The notes under the pieces: model-generated | Seen by the model: the letters and a program-made list of their open reading frames with translations, nothing else | Databases searched by the model: none | Told to the model about the DNA's origin: nothing | Part shown: in pieces, positions 16,747-25,306 of the stretch | Position numbering within the stretch: position 1 is the first letter of the stretch | Layout: each line of letters begins with the position of its first letter | Program-made: the position numbers and the translations under genes | NCBI RefSeq assembly: GCF_001447155.2 | Contig: NZ_CP014754.1 | Location: 1,922,001-1,986,000 of the forward strand | Direction of reading: 5' to 3' | Length of the DNA: 64,000 nt | From: Marinobacter sp. LQ44 | Lineage (GTDB): Bacteria; Pseudomonadota; Gammaproteobacteria; Pseudomonadales; Oleiphilaceae

Positions 16747-18009
16747 ATGTTAGAACATTACTTCGTTAAGCCCGATACCATCGATGCGATCCGCGCTTCC
16801 TGGATCGCGGAACCGATTGAGCAGTACGTTGCGTGGTTAGCCGGGCACGGATACAGGCCCAGGGTAATCTTGCGGCGAGTCCCACTCCTGAGGCAGTTTG
16901 GCGAGTTTGCTCGCGATCATGGTGCCACGCAGTGGAGCGAGCTTCCGACTCATGTCGAGCCTTATGTAAAGCACTGGGTAAAGGTTCACGCCAAGAACGC
17001 ATACCAGGCAAAGCGATGGGTGGCTAATGATGCTCGTACACCGATCGAGCAATTGCTGTCCCTGATGTTGCCCGATTTCCGCGGAACAGGTCGGAGACGG
17101 ACCAGTCAAGATCCCTTCCTGGTTCAGGCACCGGGGTTCTTTGTTTATCTGCGTGAAGAACGGGGCCTGCGCGAGCTGTCTCTCCGGCACTATGGCCATT
17201 ATCTGCATAACCTGGAAGCCTACCTGGCGCGAATCAACCTGCTGCATTTGTCCGAGCTCACTCCAGCCATACTCAGTGCATTTGTGGTGGAGAGCGGTCG
17301 CCGATTGAGCCCGCATTCTATGACGGGGCTGTGCAGCTCCTTGCGAGTCTTCCTGCGCTACCTGTACCGCGAGCAGCTGATCAATCGCGATCTCGGCGCT
17401 ACCGTAGAGTCCCCGCGTCGGTATCAGCTGGCCGATCTCCCGCGTTCGATCTCCTGGGACGACGTCCGGCGCATGCTAGATGTTGTTGATCGGCGCAGTG
17501 CTCTGGGCAAGCGCGACTATGCCATTCTACTTTTGCTCGTCACGTATGGACTGCGCGGCCATGAGGTGGCCGGATTGACACTGGAGAATATTGACTGGAA
17601 GAGAGAACGCCTGTTGGTGCCGCAGCGCAAGGCGGGACACACCACTGCGTACCCTCTCTCTTCAGTGGTAGGCGAAGCTATTCTCGACTACTTAAAAAAT
17701 GCACGCCCACACGTCGAGGAGCGAAGGCTGTTTTTCCGGGTTCTGGCGCCCGTCCGACCTGTGACGGCGGTTACTGTGTCCAGCCGCGCGACGCACTACC
17801 TGCGCAAAGCGGGTATTAATGTCCGTCGCCCAGGTTCGCACACCTTGCGCCACACTTGCGTACAGCGATTGGTCGATGCCGAGTTCAACTTCAAGGTCAT
17901 CGGCGATTACGTTGGTCATGCATCGCCAAGTTCCACCCGCATCTATACCAAGGTGGACGTGGAAACCCTGCGCATGGTGGCGCTGGGCCACGAGGAGGTG
18001 CTGCCATGA
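16747..18009 (+). CDS. ritA: RIT tyrosine recombinase A
   Basis: A 420-residue phage-integrase-type tyrosine recombinase, first of the trio. The N-terminal SAM-like domain covers roughly residues 130-230. Catalytic residues visible: Arg in TYGLRGHEVAGL, Lys in RKAGH, the HTLRH box, and His plus Tyr in GHASPSSTRIYTK. The start at 16747 follows AAAGGAG 7 bases upstream; the in-frame Met at 16696 has no such signal and lies next to the terminal repeat. The stop overlaps the next gene by ATGA. It acts with the two partners to move the element. Confidence 0.88.
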   Translation: MLEHYFVKPDTIDAIRASWIAEPIEQYVAWLAGHGYRPRVILRRVPLLRQFGEFARDHGATQWSELPTHVEPYVKHWVKVHAKNAYQAKRWVANDARTPIEQLLSLMLPDFRGTGRRRTSQDPFLVQAPGFFVYLREERGLRELSLRHYGHYLHNLEAYLARINLLHLSELTPAILSAFVVESGRRLSPHSMTGLCSSLRVFLRYLYREQLINRDLGATVESPRRYQLADLPRSISWDDVRRMLDVVDRRSALGKRDYAILLLLVTYGLRGHEVAGLTLENIDWKRERLLVPQRKAGHTTAYPLSSVVGEAILDYLKNARPHVEERRLFFRVLAPVRPVTAVTVSSRATHYLRKAGINVRRPGSHTLRHTCVQRLVDAEFNFKVIGDYVGHASPSSTRIYTKVDVETLRMVALGHEEVLP

Positions 18010-18995
18010 CCGCCTCCTTCCACAGCGTACTGGGCAAGGATTTTTCGGCTTACTTGAGTTACAAGCGCGCGCTGGGCCGAAAATTTGATACTGAAGAGCT
18101 CGCCTTGCAATTATTCGATCGCTTTTTGGTCGAGGAACGGGTGAGTGATGCGGCGTTAGTGCAACCGGCGTTGATTGAGGCCTTTCTCGCTTCGCGGCCA
18201 CGCACTCGCCCACGCAGCTATAACCACCTCTTGGGGGTGCTCCGCTGCTTTTTTGCCTGGCAGGTGGCCCAGGAGCGGCTAGCGCATTCTCCGGTTCGTG
18301 CTCACCCTCAGCCGGTGACTTCCCAGCTTAAACCCTTCCTGTTCGAACCGGCTCAGGTGGAAGACATCCTGACGTTGGCGTCACAGCTTCCGGACAATTC
18401 CCGGGCACCCTGTCGTGGCATGGTCTACCGAACAATCTTCTCGCTGATGTACGGTTTGGGCCTGCGTGTCGGCGAGATTGTGCATCTTCGGTATCGCGAC
18501 GTCGATTGCCAGCGCAGCCTTCTGGTGATCGACAAGAGCAAGTTTGGCAAGACGCGTTTGGTCCCCTTTGGCCCGCGCATGGCGCAACAGATCGCTGTCT
18601 ATCTACAGTTTGGCGTTGATCGGTATGGGCCATGGCAGCCGGATGATCCGGTATTTTCTTTCAGCTTTTTCCCAGAGCGCAAGCCAATGCGTATTGAGAC
18701 GGTCAGTCAGACATTTCACCACTTGATACTGAAGATGGATCCGTACGTGCCACCTGGCGTACGCCAACCTCATCTGCACTGCCTGCGCCATTCCTTCGCG
18801 GTCGCAACTCTGCTCCGCTGGTATCGCACCGGCGTGGATCCCAATCAACGGCTCTTTCATCTATCAACCTTCATGGGCCATGCCGACCCGGCATCGACTG
18901 CCTGGTATCTGACCATCACCGAAGCACTGCTCCGGGAGGCGAGCCAACGGTTCGAGCGATTCGCCGATCCCCGCAGAGAGGAGGAGCTATCATGA
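18006..18995 (+). CDS. ritB: RIT tyrosine recombinase B
   Basis: A 329-residue tyrosine recombinase, second of the trio. The start ATG at 18006 overlaps the stop of the first gene and follows GAGGAGG; an open frame runs upstream inside the first gene but is shadow. Catalytic residues visible: Arg in YGLGLRVGEIVHL, Lys in DKSKFGKTR, HCLRHSFA, and His/Tyr in MGHADPASTAWYLTI. The set of active-site residues is complete, so it is likely catalytically competent. It overlaps the third gene by four bases. Confidence 0.87.
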   Translation: MTASFHSVLGKDFSAYLSYKRALGRKFDTEELALQLFDRFLVEERVSDAALVQPALIEAFLASRPRTRPRSYNHLLGVLRCFFAWQVAQERLAHSPVRAHPQPVTSQLKPFLFEPAQVEDILTLASQLPDNSRAPCRGMVYRTIFSLMYGLGLRVGEIVHLRYRDVDCQRSLLVIDKSKFGKTRLVPFGPRMAQQIAVYLQFGVDRYGPWQPDDPVFSFSFFPERKPMRIETVSQTFHHLILKMDPYVPPGVRQPHLHCLRHSFAVATLLRWYRTGVDPNQRLFHLSTFMGHADPASTAWYLTITEALLREASQRFERFADPRREEELS

Positions 18996-20008
18996 CGGAT
19001 CAATTGGGGCGTCTCGTCTTTGCCTTCGTAGAGGATCACCTTAAATGCCAACGGGGGCTGCGCCCGGCCAGTATCCGAAGTTATAAGGAGAGCCTGCGCC
19101 TGTTCTTGCAATTCGCTGCAAAGGATAAGCATTGCCGGATCACCCGCTTGGAACTGGCTGATCTCACTGGCGAGCGAGTGCGCCATTTTTTGCAACACCT
19201 TGAACAGGAACGTGGTAATGGGGTTAGAACCCGAAACCAGCGCCTGGCGGCGCTGCATACCTTCTTCGAGTATCTTGCCGGCCGTGAGCCCTGCGTGCTC
19301 GGGGAAGCACAGCAAATTGCTTCCATTCCCGTCAAACGCTGGCAACCGGGCGAGACTCTGTATCTCGAACGCGACGAGATTAATGCTCTGTTCGCTGCCT
19401 TGCCCACCGACCACCCTCAGGCTCTGCGCGACCAAGCCTTGCTTCGCTTCCTTTATAACACCGGAGCACGCGTACAGGAGGTAGCGGATCTGCGCGCAAC
19501 GCACCTGGAACTCGGTTCTGAGCCCCGAGTACGGCTGCATGGTAAAGGTGACAAATGGCGTACCTGTCCTTTGTGGACGCGAACGGCGGGTCTGATGCAG
19601 GACTTACTGGAGCAAAATCGGCAACGACGCCACTCCAATGACGCTGTCTTCCTAGCCCGCAACAGTGCGCCGCTGACCAGATTTGGTATCTACAAGATCG
19701 TGCGGCGTCATACCGTCAAGGTGGTGAAGAAAAGCGCAGATGGCACAGTGCGGCACATCTCACCCCATGTCTTACGCCACACGACGGCCGTGCATTTGCT
19801 TGAAGCAGGTGTCGAGGTCAACGTCATCCGCGCCTGGCTTGGACACGTCAGTTTGGAGACCACCAACCGATACGCCGAGATCACCCTCCGAATGAAAGTG
19901 GACGCGCTCCGCACCTGTGAGCCTATTTGGGATTCTCCGGCGGAGTCCCACCGAAAGCCAGTATGGCGATCCAATTCCGAGCTGCTGCAATGGCTGGAAT
20001 CCCTGTGA
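18992..20008 (+). CDS. ritC: RIT tyrosine recombinase C
   Basis: A 338-residue tyrosine recombinase, last of the trio. It has the N-terminal core-binding domain (LEQERGNGVRTRNQRLAALH) and a full catalytic domain: Arg in YNTGARVQEVADL, Lys in HGKGDKWR, HVLRHTTAVH, and His/Tyr in LGHVSLETTNRYAEI. The start overlaps the previous stop by ATGA and follows GAGGAGG. The stop at 20008 abuts the inner edge of the right terminal repeat. Confidence 0.88.
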   Translation: MTDQLGRLVFAFVEDHLKCQRGLRPASIRSYKESLRLFLQFAAKDKHCRITRLELADLTGERVRHFLQHLEQERGNGVRTRNQRLAALHTFFEYLAGREPCVLGEAQQIASIPVKRWQPGETLYLERDEINALFAALPTDHPQALRDQALLRFLYNTGARVQEVADLRATHLELGSEPRVRLHGKGDKWRTCPLWTRTAGLMQDLLEQNRQRRHSNDAVFLARNSAPLTRFGIYKIVRRHTVKVVKKSADGTVRHISPHVLRHTTAVHLLEAGVEVNVIRAWLGHVSLETTNRYAEITLRMKVDALRTCEPIWDSPAESHRKPVWRSNSELLQWLESL

Positions 20009-20120
20009 TCGTTATGTGCCCCAGTGCAAGGGGGCCTCCCTATGGTTTCAAGGTCTTCCAAAGTGAACGAAACATAATGGGATAGGGAACATAATCCGGA
20101 TTATGTGCCGGGACACATAA
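20009..20120. repeat. RIT right terminal inverted repeat with extra palindrome
   Basis: Bases 20009-20095 mirror the left repeat. Bases 20096-20120 add CCGG followed by a palindrome with arms ATTATGTG and CACATAAT. The two ends of the element are thus not equivalent. Confidence 0.75.
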
Positions 20121-20758
20121 TCCGGCACCACCAGTTCCGGCACGCCGCCCAGGAACTCGAAGGCCCGGATATGGGAGCCAATCCAGTCTGGCAGCGACTG
20201 GCTCCAGGTGGCTTCGGCATAGGTGTAGTTGGACGCGCCCATAACGGCCACAAAGACTTGCGCCTCGTGGATTTCTCCAGTGGTGCGATCAATAATGGGC
20301 ACGGTCTGGCCCGCATAGTCCACGAACAGCTTCTCACCGGCCCGATGGTCCTGGCGCATCACCAGATCCAGCTTGCCCCGCCAGGCCCGGTAGTGCTCGC
20401 AGAACCAGCTGTACTGATAGCCATCGGGGTTGGCTTGCCGATATTCCTGCCAGAGCAGGAACAGTGTGACGTTCTTGCCCCGGAGCTCATCGTGGATCCG
20501 CTGCCAGTCCGGAATGCCTCGGGCCTGTGCCGGCAGATCCGGTGGTGGCGGGAACAGCCGTTGCTCCAGTTGGGCCTCGTCCAAGTCCGCTGGCAACGGC
20601 CAGCTCAAACCGGCCTCAGCTGTGCGGCGCAGGTATTCGCTCACGGTCGGGCGGCTGACGCCGCAGGCCGCCGCAACCTGACGATTGCTCAGCCCTCGCT
20701 CCCACTTGAGGCGAAGGACTTCTTTGATTTTACGCATGGATAACCTCTTCGCTGGCAT
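20121..20758 (-). pseudogene. istA: istA transposase, N-terminal part (split by RIT element)
   Basis: The N-terminal part of the IS21 transposase. It starts MPAKRLSMRKIKEVLRLKW, contains the HTH (LSNRQVAAACGVSRPTVSEYLRR) and the first catalytic Asp in KLFVDYAGQTVP, then breaks after PELVVPD where the RIT element enters. The open frame reads on for about 20 foreign codons. Joined to 15697-16605 with one copy of the 5-base border it would give a typical IstA of about 510 residues. Confidence 0.87.
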
Positions 20759-20845
20759 CTGGCCCTCTCCGGATGAAAAGGAGCAGAGTACCGTTAGTTA
20801 TCCCGCGCCGGACGTTTTGATGGGGAAATCAGGCAGCCTGCCGGG

Positions 20846-20940
20846 GTGGCAGCTTTGCCGTGGAATCAGTGGCAGCTTTCGCGTGGAATGGGTGGCAGGC
20901 TTCGTCTGGAATCAGTGGCAACCTTGGTCTGGAATACGCA
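20846..20940. repeat. IS21 right-end array of four tandem 23-bp repeats
   Basis: Four head-to-tail units at 20846-20868, 20869-20891, 20892-20914 and 20915-20937 share the pattern GTGGCA, a variable core, then TGGAAT. The last unit runs into the terminal GCA at 20940. This is the expected multi-site terminus of the IS21 family. Confidence 0.8.
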
Positions 20941-20948
20941 TGTACGAG
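20941..20948. repeat. Target-site duplication, right copy (TGTACGAG)
   Basis: The same octamer as at 14818-14825, placed immediately outside the IS21 end. Confidence 0.88.
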
Positions 20949-21599
20949 CGTGGCTTTCTCCCAGAACGTCCGTTCCGGAGATAGAACCACGACCTCACTG
21001 CTCGGATAGACCAGGCCTTGCGTTAGCTCGGCGATGTACGGGGAGACCGTATGAATTTCGTTGGGATCGATAACGTTCCTGCCACCCAGCTCAATGAGTA
21101 CCTGGGAACGGATGTATTCGCCAGTGCCCTCTACAACCGATGGGTAAGTGACCCAGATCTTTTCACCGCCATCGTCCAACTCAACGGTATGCTGCTCAGC
21201 CGTTGGCAATTTGGCCAGCTCACTTTCGAGGTATGGAACGACCACTTCGCTCGCATAGGCCAGGACATAACTTTTCAGTCGGTCACTGAACTGCTTGGTT
21301 TTGGTCCGACTCACTCCCTCCGCGAAAGGATCAAAGCCCTCCTCGAAGGCCCGGTAATCCAGCGTGACATCTACGTCCTCGGAAAAGCGATCAATCACAC
21401 CGTAAACCTTGGAGAGCGATGTACCTCCCTTGAAAGCCATAGGATGTGCGCCGGGCATGGAGAATAGAGCCTGCAAGGTCCAGCAGACCCATATATCCTT
21501 CTCCAGCACCGAAGCCCCGCGAGCCAGTTGAGGCGCAACAGTTTGAAGGATATCGCTTTGTTCTTCTGCGGACAGTTCGAGAAACACCTGCTCAGCCAT
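20941..21599 (-). pseudogene. abiEii: abiEii toxin gene, 5' part (split by IS21 element)
   Basis: N-terminal part of an AbiEii-type nucleotidyltransferase toxin of a type IV toxin-antitoxin/abortive-infection system. The nucleotidyltransferase signature is present as FKGGTSLSKVYGVIDRFSEDVDVTL, and LEKDIWVCWTLQ precedes it. Translation from 21599 overlaps the antitoxin gene stop, the usual coupled arrangement; an alternative Met lies six codons upstream. After FWEKATLVH the frame enters the IS. The toxin is therefore broken, although the catalytic motif itself lies in this part. Confidence 0.87.
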
Positions 21600-22197
21600 G
21601 GACACGCCCTGTCTCATATTGCCTGAACGCCTCGCTCATCCACGCCGGCATACGTGAGGAAAGCAGCGTCTCGAACTCTTCTTCGCTCAGTCCTTCCTGG
21701 ATCCGCTTCACTACCTCGGTGCTGATATTGTTTTTACCCAGATACCAAAGCGCGGAAAGGGCCAAACCCGGCTTCTTGCCTGCATGCTGAAGCTTCCTCT
21801 GACTGCTGGTGTGCATGAGCTTCACCTTAAGGTTTCCGATGCGAATTTCACGGGTAGGTCCATTGGTGTAGTAGACCGGTGTCGTTGGCATCTGAGTACT
21901 AAGCTTGAAGCGGCGAGCCGCTTCCGCCCCATGGACCTGAACGGTCTCTCCATGATCTCTCGCGATCACCTCGACCACGCGCGAAACATCCGGCACAACA
22001 TTGCCGACAAACCGGTTTTGTTTGGGACGGACGAAAACACCCCGTGCGACCCGCTGGATAGCGCCTCCTTCCACGAGCCTGGACAGGGCTTTGTCGACAG
22101 CAGCACGCGATCCCAACCTCAGGAAACGGCTGTTGGTAAACGGTTCGCCTTGCGGAACTTTGGCGATCTGGCGCTGAACAGACTCTGTAACGGACAT
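21592..22197 (-). CDS. abiEi: AbiEi antitoxin (type IV toxin-antitoxin)
   Basis: A 201-residue AbiEi-like (DUF6088) antitoxin. The N-terminal winged-helix HTH includes FLRLGSRAAVDKALSRLVEGGAIQRV and GVFVRPKQNRF; the C-terminal domain follows. The start at 22197 has AGAGGTG just upstream, whereas the Met 19 codons earlier would sit on the operator palindrome. AbiEi proteins bind inverted repeats in their own promoter and silence the operon; a 10-bp-arm inverted repeat is present at 22218-22246. The gene is intact although its toxin partner is split. Confidence 0.88.
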   Translation of the reverse strand: MSVTESVQRQIAKVPQGEPFTNSRFLRLGSRAAVDKALSRLVEGGAIQRVARGVFVRPKQNRFVGNVVPDVSRVVEVIARDHGETVQVHGAEAARRFKLSTQMPTTPVYYTNGPTREIRIGNLKVKLMHTSSQRKLQHAGKKPGLALSALWYLGKNNISTEVVKRIQEGLSEEEFETLLSSRMPAWMSEAFRQYETGRVHG

Positions 22198-22217
22198 GGC
22201 ATTCACCTCTAAACGAT

Positions 22218-22246
22218 TGTCAGAAAAACTACCACTTTTTCTGACA
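22218..22246. promoter_or_regulatory. Inverted-repeat operator of the abiE operon
   Basis: Perfect arms TGTCAGAAAA and TTTTCTGACA separated by 9 bases lie 21 bases upstream of the abiEi start. Location and symmetry match the autoregulatory sites bound by AbiEi antitoxins. Confidence 0.65.
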
Positions 22247-22653
22247 TAGTTCAAGATATGATCGGCCCTTGCCTAAAACGACTGCGACACGACATGCGCA
22301 TTAGCTTGATTGAATCACGATATCTTGCTGCATACTTCGCCCACGCGTGAACTATGAACCTGCCCTTGAAGAGGGACGGGTATTTAGTAGCGCATGTGAA
22401 AGTGAGTCCAAACAGGAAACAGCCAGGCCCTCATGCCTTCAAACAGGCCACCGTTGAACGACCGGATATCCCGAACCATCTGGATCGTGGGCTTGCAGTA
22501 GAATCTCTCAGGACATGAGCAAAAACATTCACCAATGCACGACAAAGATGCTTCAACATTCACCAGTGGATGAAATTGCCACCATGAGCAATAGAGACTA
22601 AAATCATCCAACAATGAATGATAAGTCCATCTCATGCGCCATAGGTGAATGGA
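22247..22653. other. Gap between abiE and hipBA with operator-like repeats
   Basis: No gene is supported here. The right half contains the heptamer ATTCACC at 22527-22533 and again at 22558-22564 (31 bases, about three helical turns apart), and its complement GGTGAAT at 22644-22650 overlapping the ribosome-binding site of hipB. This looks like a HipB-type autoregulatory region. The left half holds nothing I recognise. Confidence 0.45.
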
Positions 22654-23010
22654 ATGCCCCGAAAAAAAGTCCGGAATTACAGCCTATATACCAAAGAAGC
22701 CTGCCGCCTGCTGGGCATACTCATTAGAAACGCACGAAAAGAAAAGCGCATGACCATTGAAGAATTGGCCGAGCGGGCAAGCACCTCCCCTAATTTTGTC
22801 CGCCGTGTCGAGAAGGGGGGCCTAACAGGTGAAATCGGGGTGGCATTCGAACTCGCGTTTATCGTTGGAGTGCCGCTTTTCCAGCCTGAGAATACTGGCA
22901 CTCCAAACCCGAAGTATCTGAACTACAAGATCAGTGAAGCCCTTCAAAAAGAGGCACTTCTTCCCCAATCCGCCCGAAAGCCCAGAGAGACCGTGAAAGA
23001 TGACTTCTAA
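22654..23010 (+). CDS. hipB: HipB-type XRE-family antitoxin/repressor
   Basis: A 118-residue protein with a Cro/C1-type HTH at about residues 20-80 (LGILIRNARKEKRMTIEELAERASTSPNFVRRVEKG). It lies directly before and overlaps hipA by 11 bases, the standard antitoxin-toxin order. The ATG at 22654 with AGGTG 6 bases upstream is preferred; a GTG three codons earlier is possible. It should neutralise HipA and, with it, repress the operon by binding the upstream ATTCACC repeats. Confidence 0.85.
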   Translation: MPRKKVRNYSLYTKEACRLLGILIRNARKEKRMTIEELAERASTSPNFVRRVEKGGLTGEIGVAFELAFIVGVPLFQPENTGTPNPKYLNYKISEALQKEALLPQSARKPRETVKDDF

Positions 23011-24244
23011 GGCCCCACGGGACGAACTCTACGTTTGGATATGGCTGCCCGGCGAAGTCGACCCCGTAGCGGCTGGCCGGATCTATCGGACTAAACAGGG
23101 CAACCTCTATTTCAATTATGGCAACAGCTATTTGCAAAATCAGAAGGCAATCTCTCTGAACCCAGACGAATTGCCCTTGCGAAAAGGCTCACACCGCCCA
23201 GTGAACGATATGATCATGCCAAGTTGCCTCAGAGATGGCTCACCGGACGCTTGGGGCCGCAGGGTCATTATTCACCGGATGATGGGGAGTAATGTCGACA
23301 CGGCTGAATTGGATGAGCTGACCTACTTAATTGAATCCGGCAGTGATCGAATCGGCGCTCTGGATTTCCAGGAGTCTCCACATACGTACGTAGCGCGAGA
23401 GACTGACAACGCGTCGATCGCAGAACTCCTCGAGGCTTCTGATCGTGTGCAAAAAGGCCTCCCTTTAACACCAGAGCTGGACCGGGCACTGAACCACGGA
23501 ACGTCGATTGGCGGTGCCCGCCCGAAAGCTTTGGTGCAAGATGGCAAGAAGAAGTGCGTCGCCAAGTTTTCATCAACCACGGACACCCAGAATGTCGTGA
23601 AGGCCGAATATGTGGCAATGCGTCTGGCGGAGCTCGCCGGAATCAACGTCGCTCCGGTGCGGATGGAGTCTGCGGCTGGTCGGGATGTGCTGCTGGTTGA
23701 ACGTTTCGACCGCTTCCCAAAAGGTGATCAGTTTCAACGAAAGCTCATGCTCTCTGCCCTGACACTTTTTCAGTTGGACGAGATGTACGCACGCTATGCC
23801 AGTTACGAGGAGCTTACGGACCTGATTCGCCAGAAGTTCCGCAACCCAACGCAAACCCTGCAGGAACTGTATCGCCGGATGGTTTTCAATGTGCTTTGCG
23901 GCAATACCGACGACCATGCTCGAAACCACGCAGCGTTCTACGACGGCAACGCGCTAGAACTCACGCCTGCTTACGACATCTGTCCTCAAAATCGATCGAC
24001 AGGCATTGCAAGTCAGGCCATGGCACTCGTTGACGGCCAGAATCAAAGCACATTGGCCCTATGCAAAAAGGCGGCTCACAAGTTCAATCTAACCGAGGTT
24101 CAGGCCAATGAGGACATTGAATCATTGCAAGAGACGATCAGAACCTACTGGGACCAAGCTTGTGAAGAAGCAAAAATGACCGACATGGAAAAGAAATTCT
24201 TCTGGAAGAGGCAGTTCCTGAATCCCTCCATATACGAGGGATAA
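23000..24244 (+). CDS. hipA: HipA-type serine/threonine kinase toxin
   Basis: A 414-residue HipA-family kinase. The N-terminal subdomain (WLPGEVDPVAAGRIYR) precedes the Gly-rich loop GTSIGGARPKA (168-177), where Ser169 is in the region autophosphorylated in relatives. The catalytic loop NVLCGNTDDHARNH (297-310) and the metal-binding YDICP (325-329) are intact. By family knowledge it phosphorylates an aminoacyl-tRNA synthetase or similar target and causes dormancy. It appears complete. It overlaps hipB. It lies in the same accessory zone as the broken abiE module. Confidence 0.88.
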   Translation: MTSKAPRDELYVWIWLPGEVDPVAAGRIYRTKQGNLYFNYGNSYLQNQKAISLNPDELPLRKGSHRPVNDMIMPSCLRDGSPDAWGRRVIIHRMMGSNVDTAELDELTYLIESGSDRIGALDFQESPHTYVARETDNASIAELLEASDRVQKGLPLTPELDRALNHGTSIGGARPKALVQDGKKKCVAKFSSTTDTQNVVKAEYVAMRLAELAGINVAPVRMESAAGRDVLLVERFDRFPKGDQFQRKLMLSALTLFQLDEMYARYASYEELTDLIRQKFRNPTQTLQELYRRMVFNVLCGNTDDHARNHAAFYDGNALELTPAYDICPQNRSTGIASQAMALVDGQNQSTLALCKKAAHKFNLTEVQANEDIESLQETIRTYWDQACEEAKMTDMEKKFFWKRQFLNPSIYEG

Positions 24245-24303
24245 GGTCGTACCAACGAGCGGCTTCAGCCCAGTGCAGCCCGCTGATTGTCACCAACCAC
24301 TCT

Positions 24304-25188
24304 TCACGCATTATAAACCACCCGCCCCAACTCACTGATATCATACCCCCCCAACGCCTCTGCCCGCTGGCCAAAGCGCTCGCAGCGAGCGAACGCCAGC
24401 AAGCGCTGCATGGCCGGCTCAAAGTAGTGGCGCCGGCGCATGGCCAGGTCGAAATGCTCCTGCTGCAAAGGGATAAACGCCAAGCCCTGGCGGCGCGCTG
24501 CCGCTTCGATACCCAGACCAATATCCGCTTCGCCCTGGCGAATGGCCAGGGCAAGATCGTCCTCGCTGAGTGACGGGTGAACAGCCCATCTGAGTTGTTT
24601 CGCGTCAATACGGTGGCGAGCGAGTAGGCTCTGCAGCAAATGACTGACTCCGGCATCGGGCTGGCGATGGGCAACCCGGATGCCGGGGCGGGCGATGTCC
24701 TCTAGCCGTACCAATTGGTGAGGGTTGTCGGCGGCCAGCAGAAGCCCCTGCTGACGTTTTGCCCACCGGATCAACACCAGGTCGCGCATGCCGCTCAGAC
24801 CGAGGGTGGCCGGGTCGTTGTAACACTGGCTTTCTTCGTGCCAGATATGCATGCCGGCGAGCATGGCGCGCCCATCCACCAGTCTCTGCACGCCATCACC
24901 GCTCCCCTGGCAGAGCAAAGCCAGTTCCGCGCCGCTTTCCTTCACCGCCCATTCCAGCAGCGGGTCCTGGCTGCCCGCCAGAACGGGCGGGATCGGTGTG
25001 CTGACGGCATCGTCACCCTCCAGGTGGTTCATCAACCAAAGATCCAGCCGCTGGCGCGGGAAGAGAAGCTTGCCTGTCACCCGTACACAGGGAATCACGC
25101 CCTGGCTGACCAGGTCGTAAACCTTGCGCTCTTTGAGCCGCAAATACTCGGCGGCCTCAGCGGTGGTGAGATAAGCAGGAAGGGGCAT
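24304..25188 (-). CDS. Excisionase-type HTH regulator with periplasmic-binding-like domain
   Basis: A 294-residue regulator. Residues 1-60 form a MerR/excisionase-like HTH (YLTTAEAAEYLRLKERKVYDLVSQGVIPCVRV); the rest is a periplasmic-binding-protein-like domain of the PF12727 type. The start is set at 25188 because GGAG lies 6 bases upstream; another ATG directly precedes it. It is divergent from the tupBCA transporter, so it probably senses molybdate or tungstate, or the related cofactor, and represses uptake. It plays the role usually held by ModE but has a different architecture. The family is clear; the ligand is inferred. Confidence 0.8.
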   Translation of the reverse strand: MPLPAYLTTAEAAEYLRLKERKVYDLVSQGVIPCVRVTGKLLFPRQRLDLWLMNHLEGDDAVSTPIPPVLAGSQDPLLEWAVKESGAELALLCQGSGDGVQRLVDGRAMLAGMHIWHEESQCYNDPATLGLSGMRDLVLIRWAKRQQGLLLAADNPHQLVRLEDIARPGIRVAHRQPDAGVSHLLQSLLARHRIDAKQLRWAVHPSLSEDDLALAIRQGEADIGLGIEAAARRQGLAFIPLQQEHFDLAMRRRHYFEPAMQRLLAFARCERFGQRAEALGGYDISELGRVVYNA

Positions 25189-25306
25189 CATTTTCTCCAG
25201 CGGCGCAGGGAAAGCACAGGACTGTTTCAGGCTGCATGAATTCCGGAAGGCTGTGCAAAGCGTAGTTAAAAACGCCACGATGCTCAAATAATAAGGAGAC
25301 GCAGCA

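Larger units (their letters stand above)
16606..20120 (+). mobile_element. RIT element (recombinase in trio)
   Basis: A 3.5-kb unit with three overlapping tyrosine recombinase genes, the hallmark of RIT elements. Its ends are inverted repeats of 87 bases (16606-16692 and 20009-20095; 77 matches by eye, only two mismatches in the outer 60). It is inserted in istA. The sequence TCCGG borders the unit at 16601-16605 and 20121-20125, which I read as a 5-bp duplication. The right end is asymmetric: bases 20096-20120 lie outside the mirrored repeat and form a small palindrome (ATTATGTG...CACATAAT). The exact right boundary (20095 or 20120) is therefore uncertain. Confidence 0.85.
14826..20940 (-). 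mobile_element. IS21-family element, itself interrupted by a RIT element
   Basis: The 6115-base element runs between termini TGCGTAAACC and GGAATACGCA, giving TG...CA ends as in the IS21 family. It carries istA (split) and istB on the minus strand plus multiple 23-bp internal repeats at both ends. It is flanked by the 8-bp duplication TGTACGAG and interrupts abiEii. Without the inserted RIT element it would be about 2.6 kb, a normal IS21 size. Because istA is split, this copy is probably unable to transpose by itself. Confidence 0.9.
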
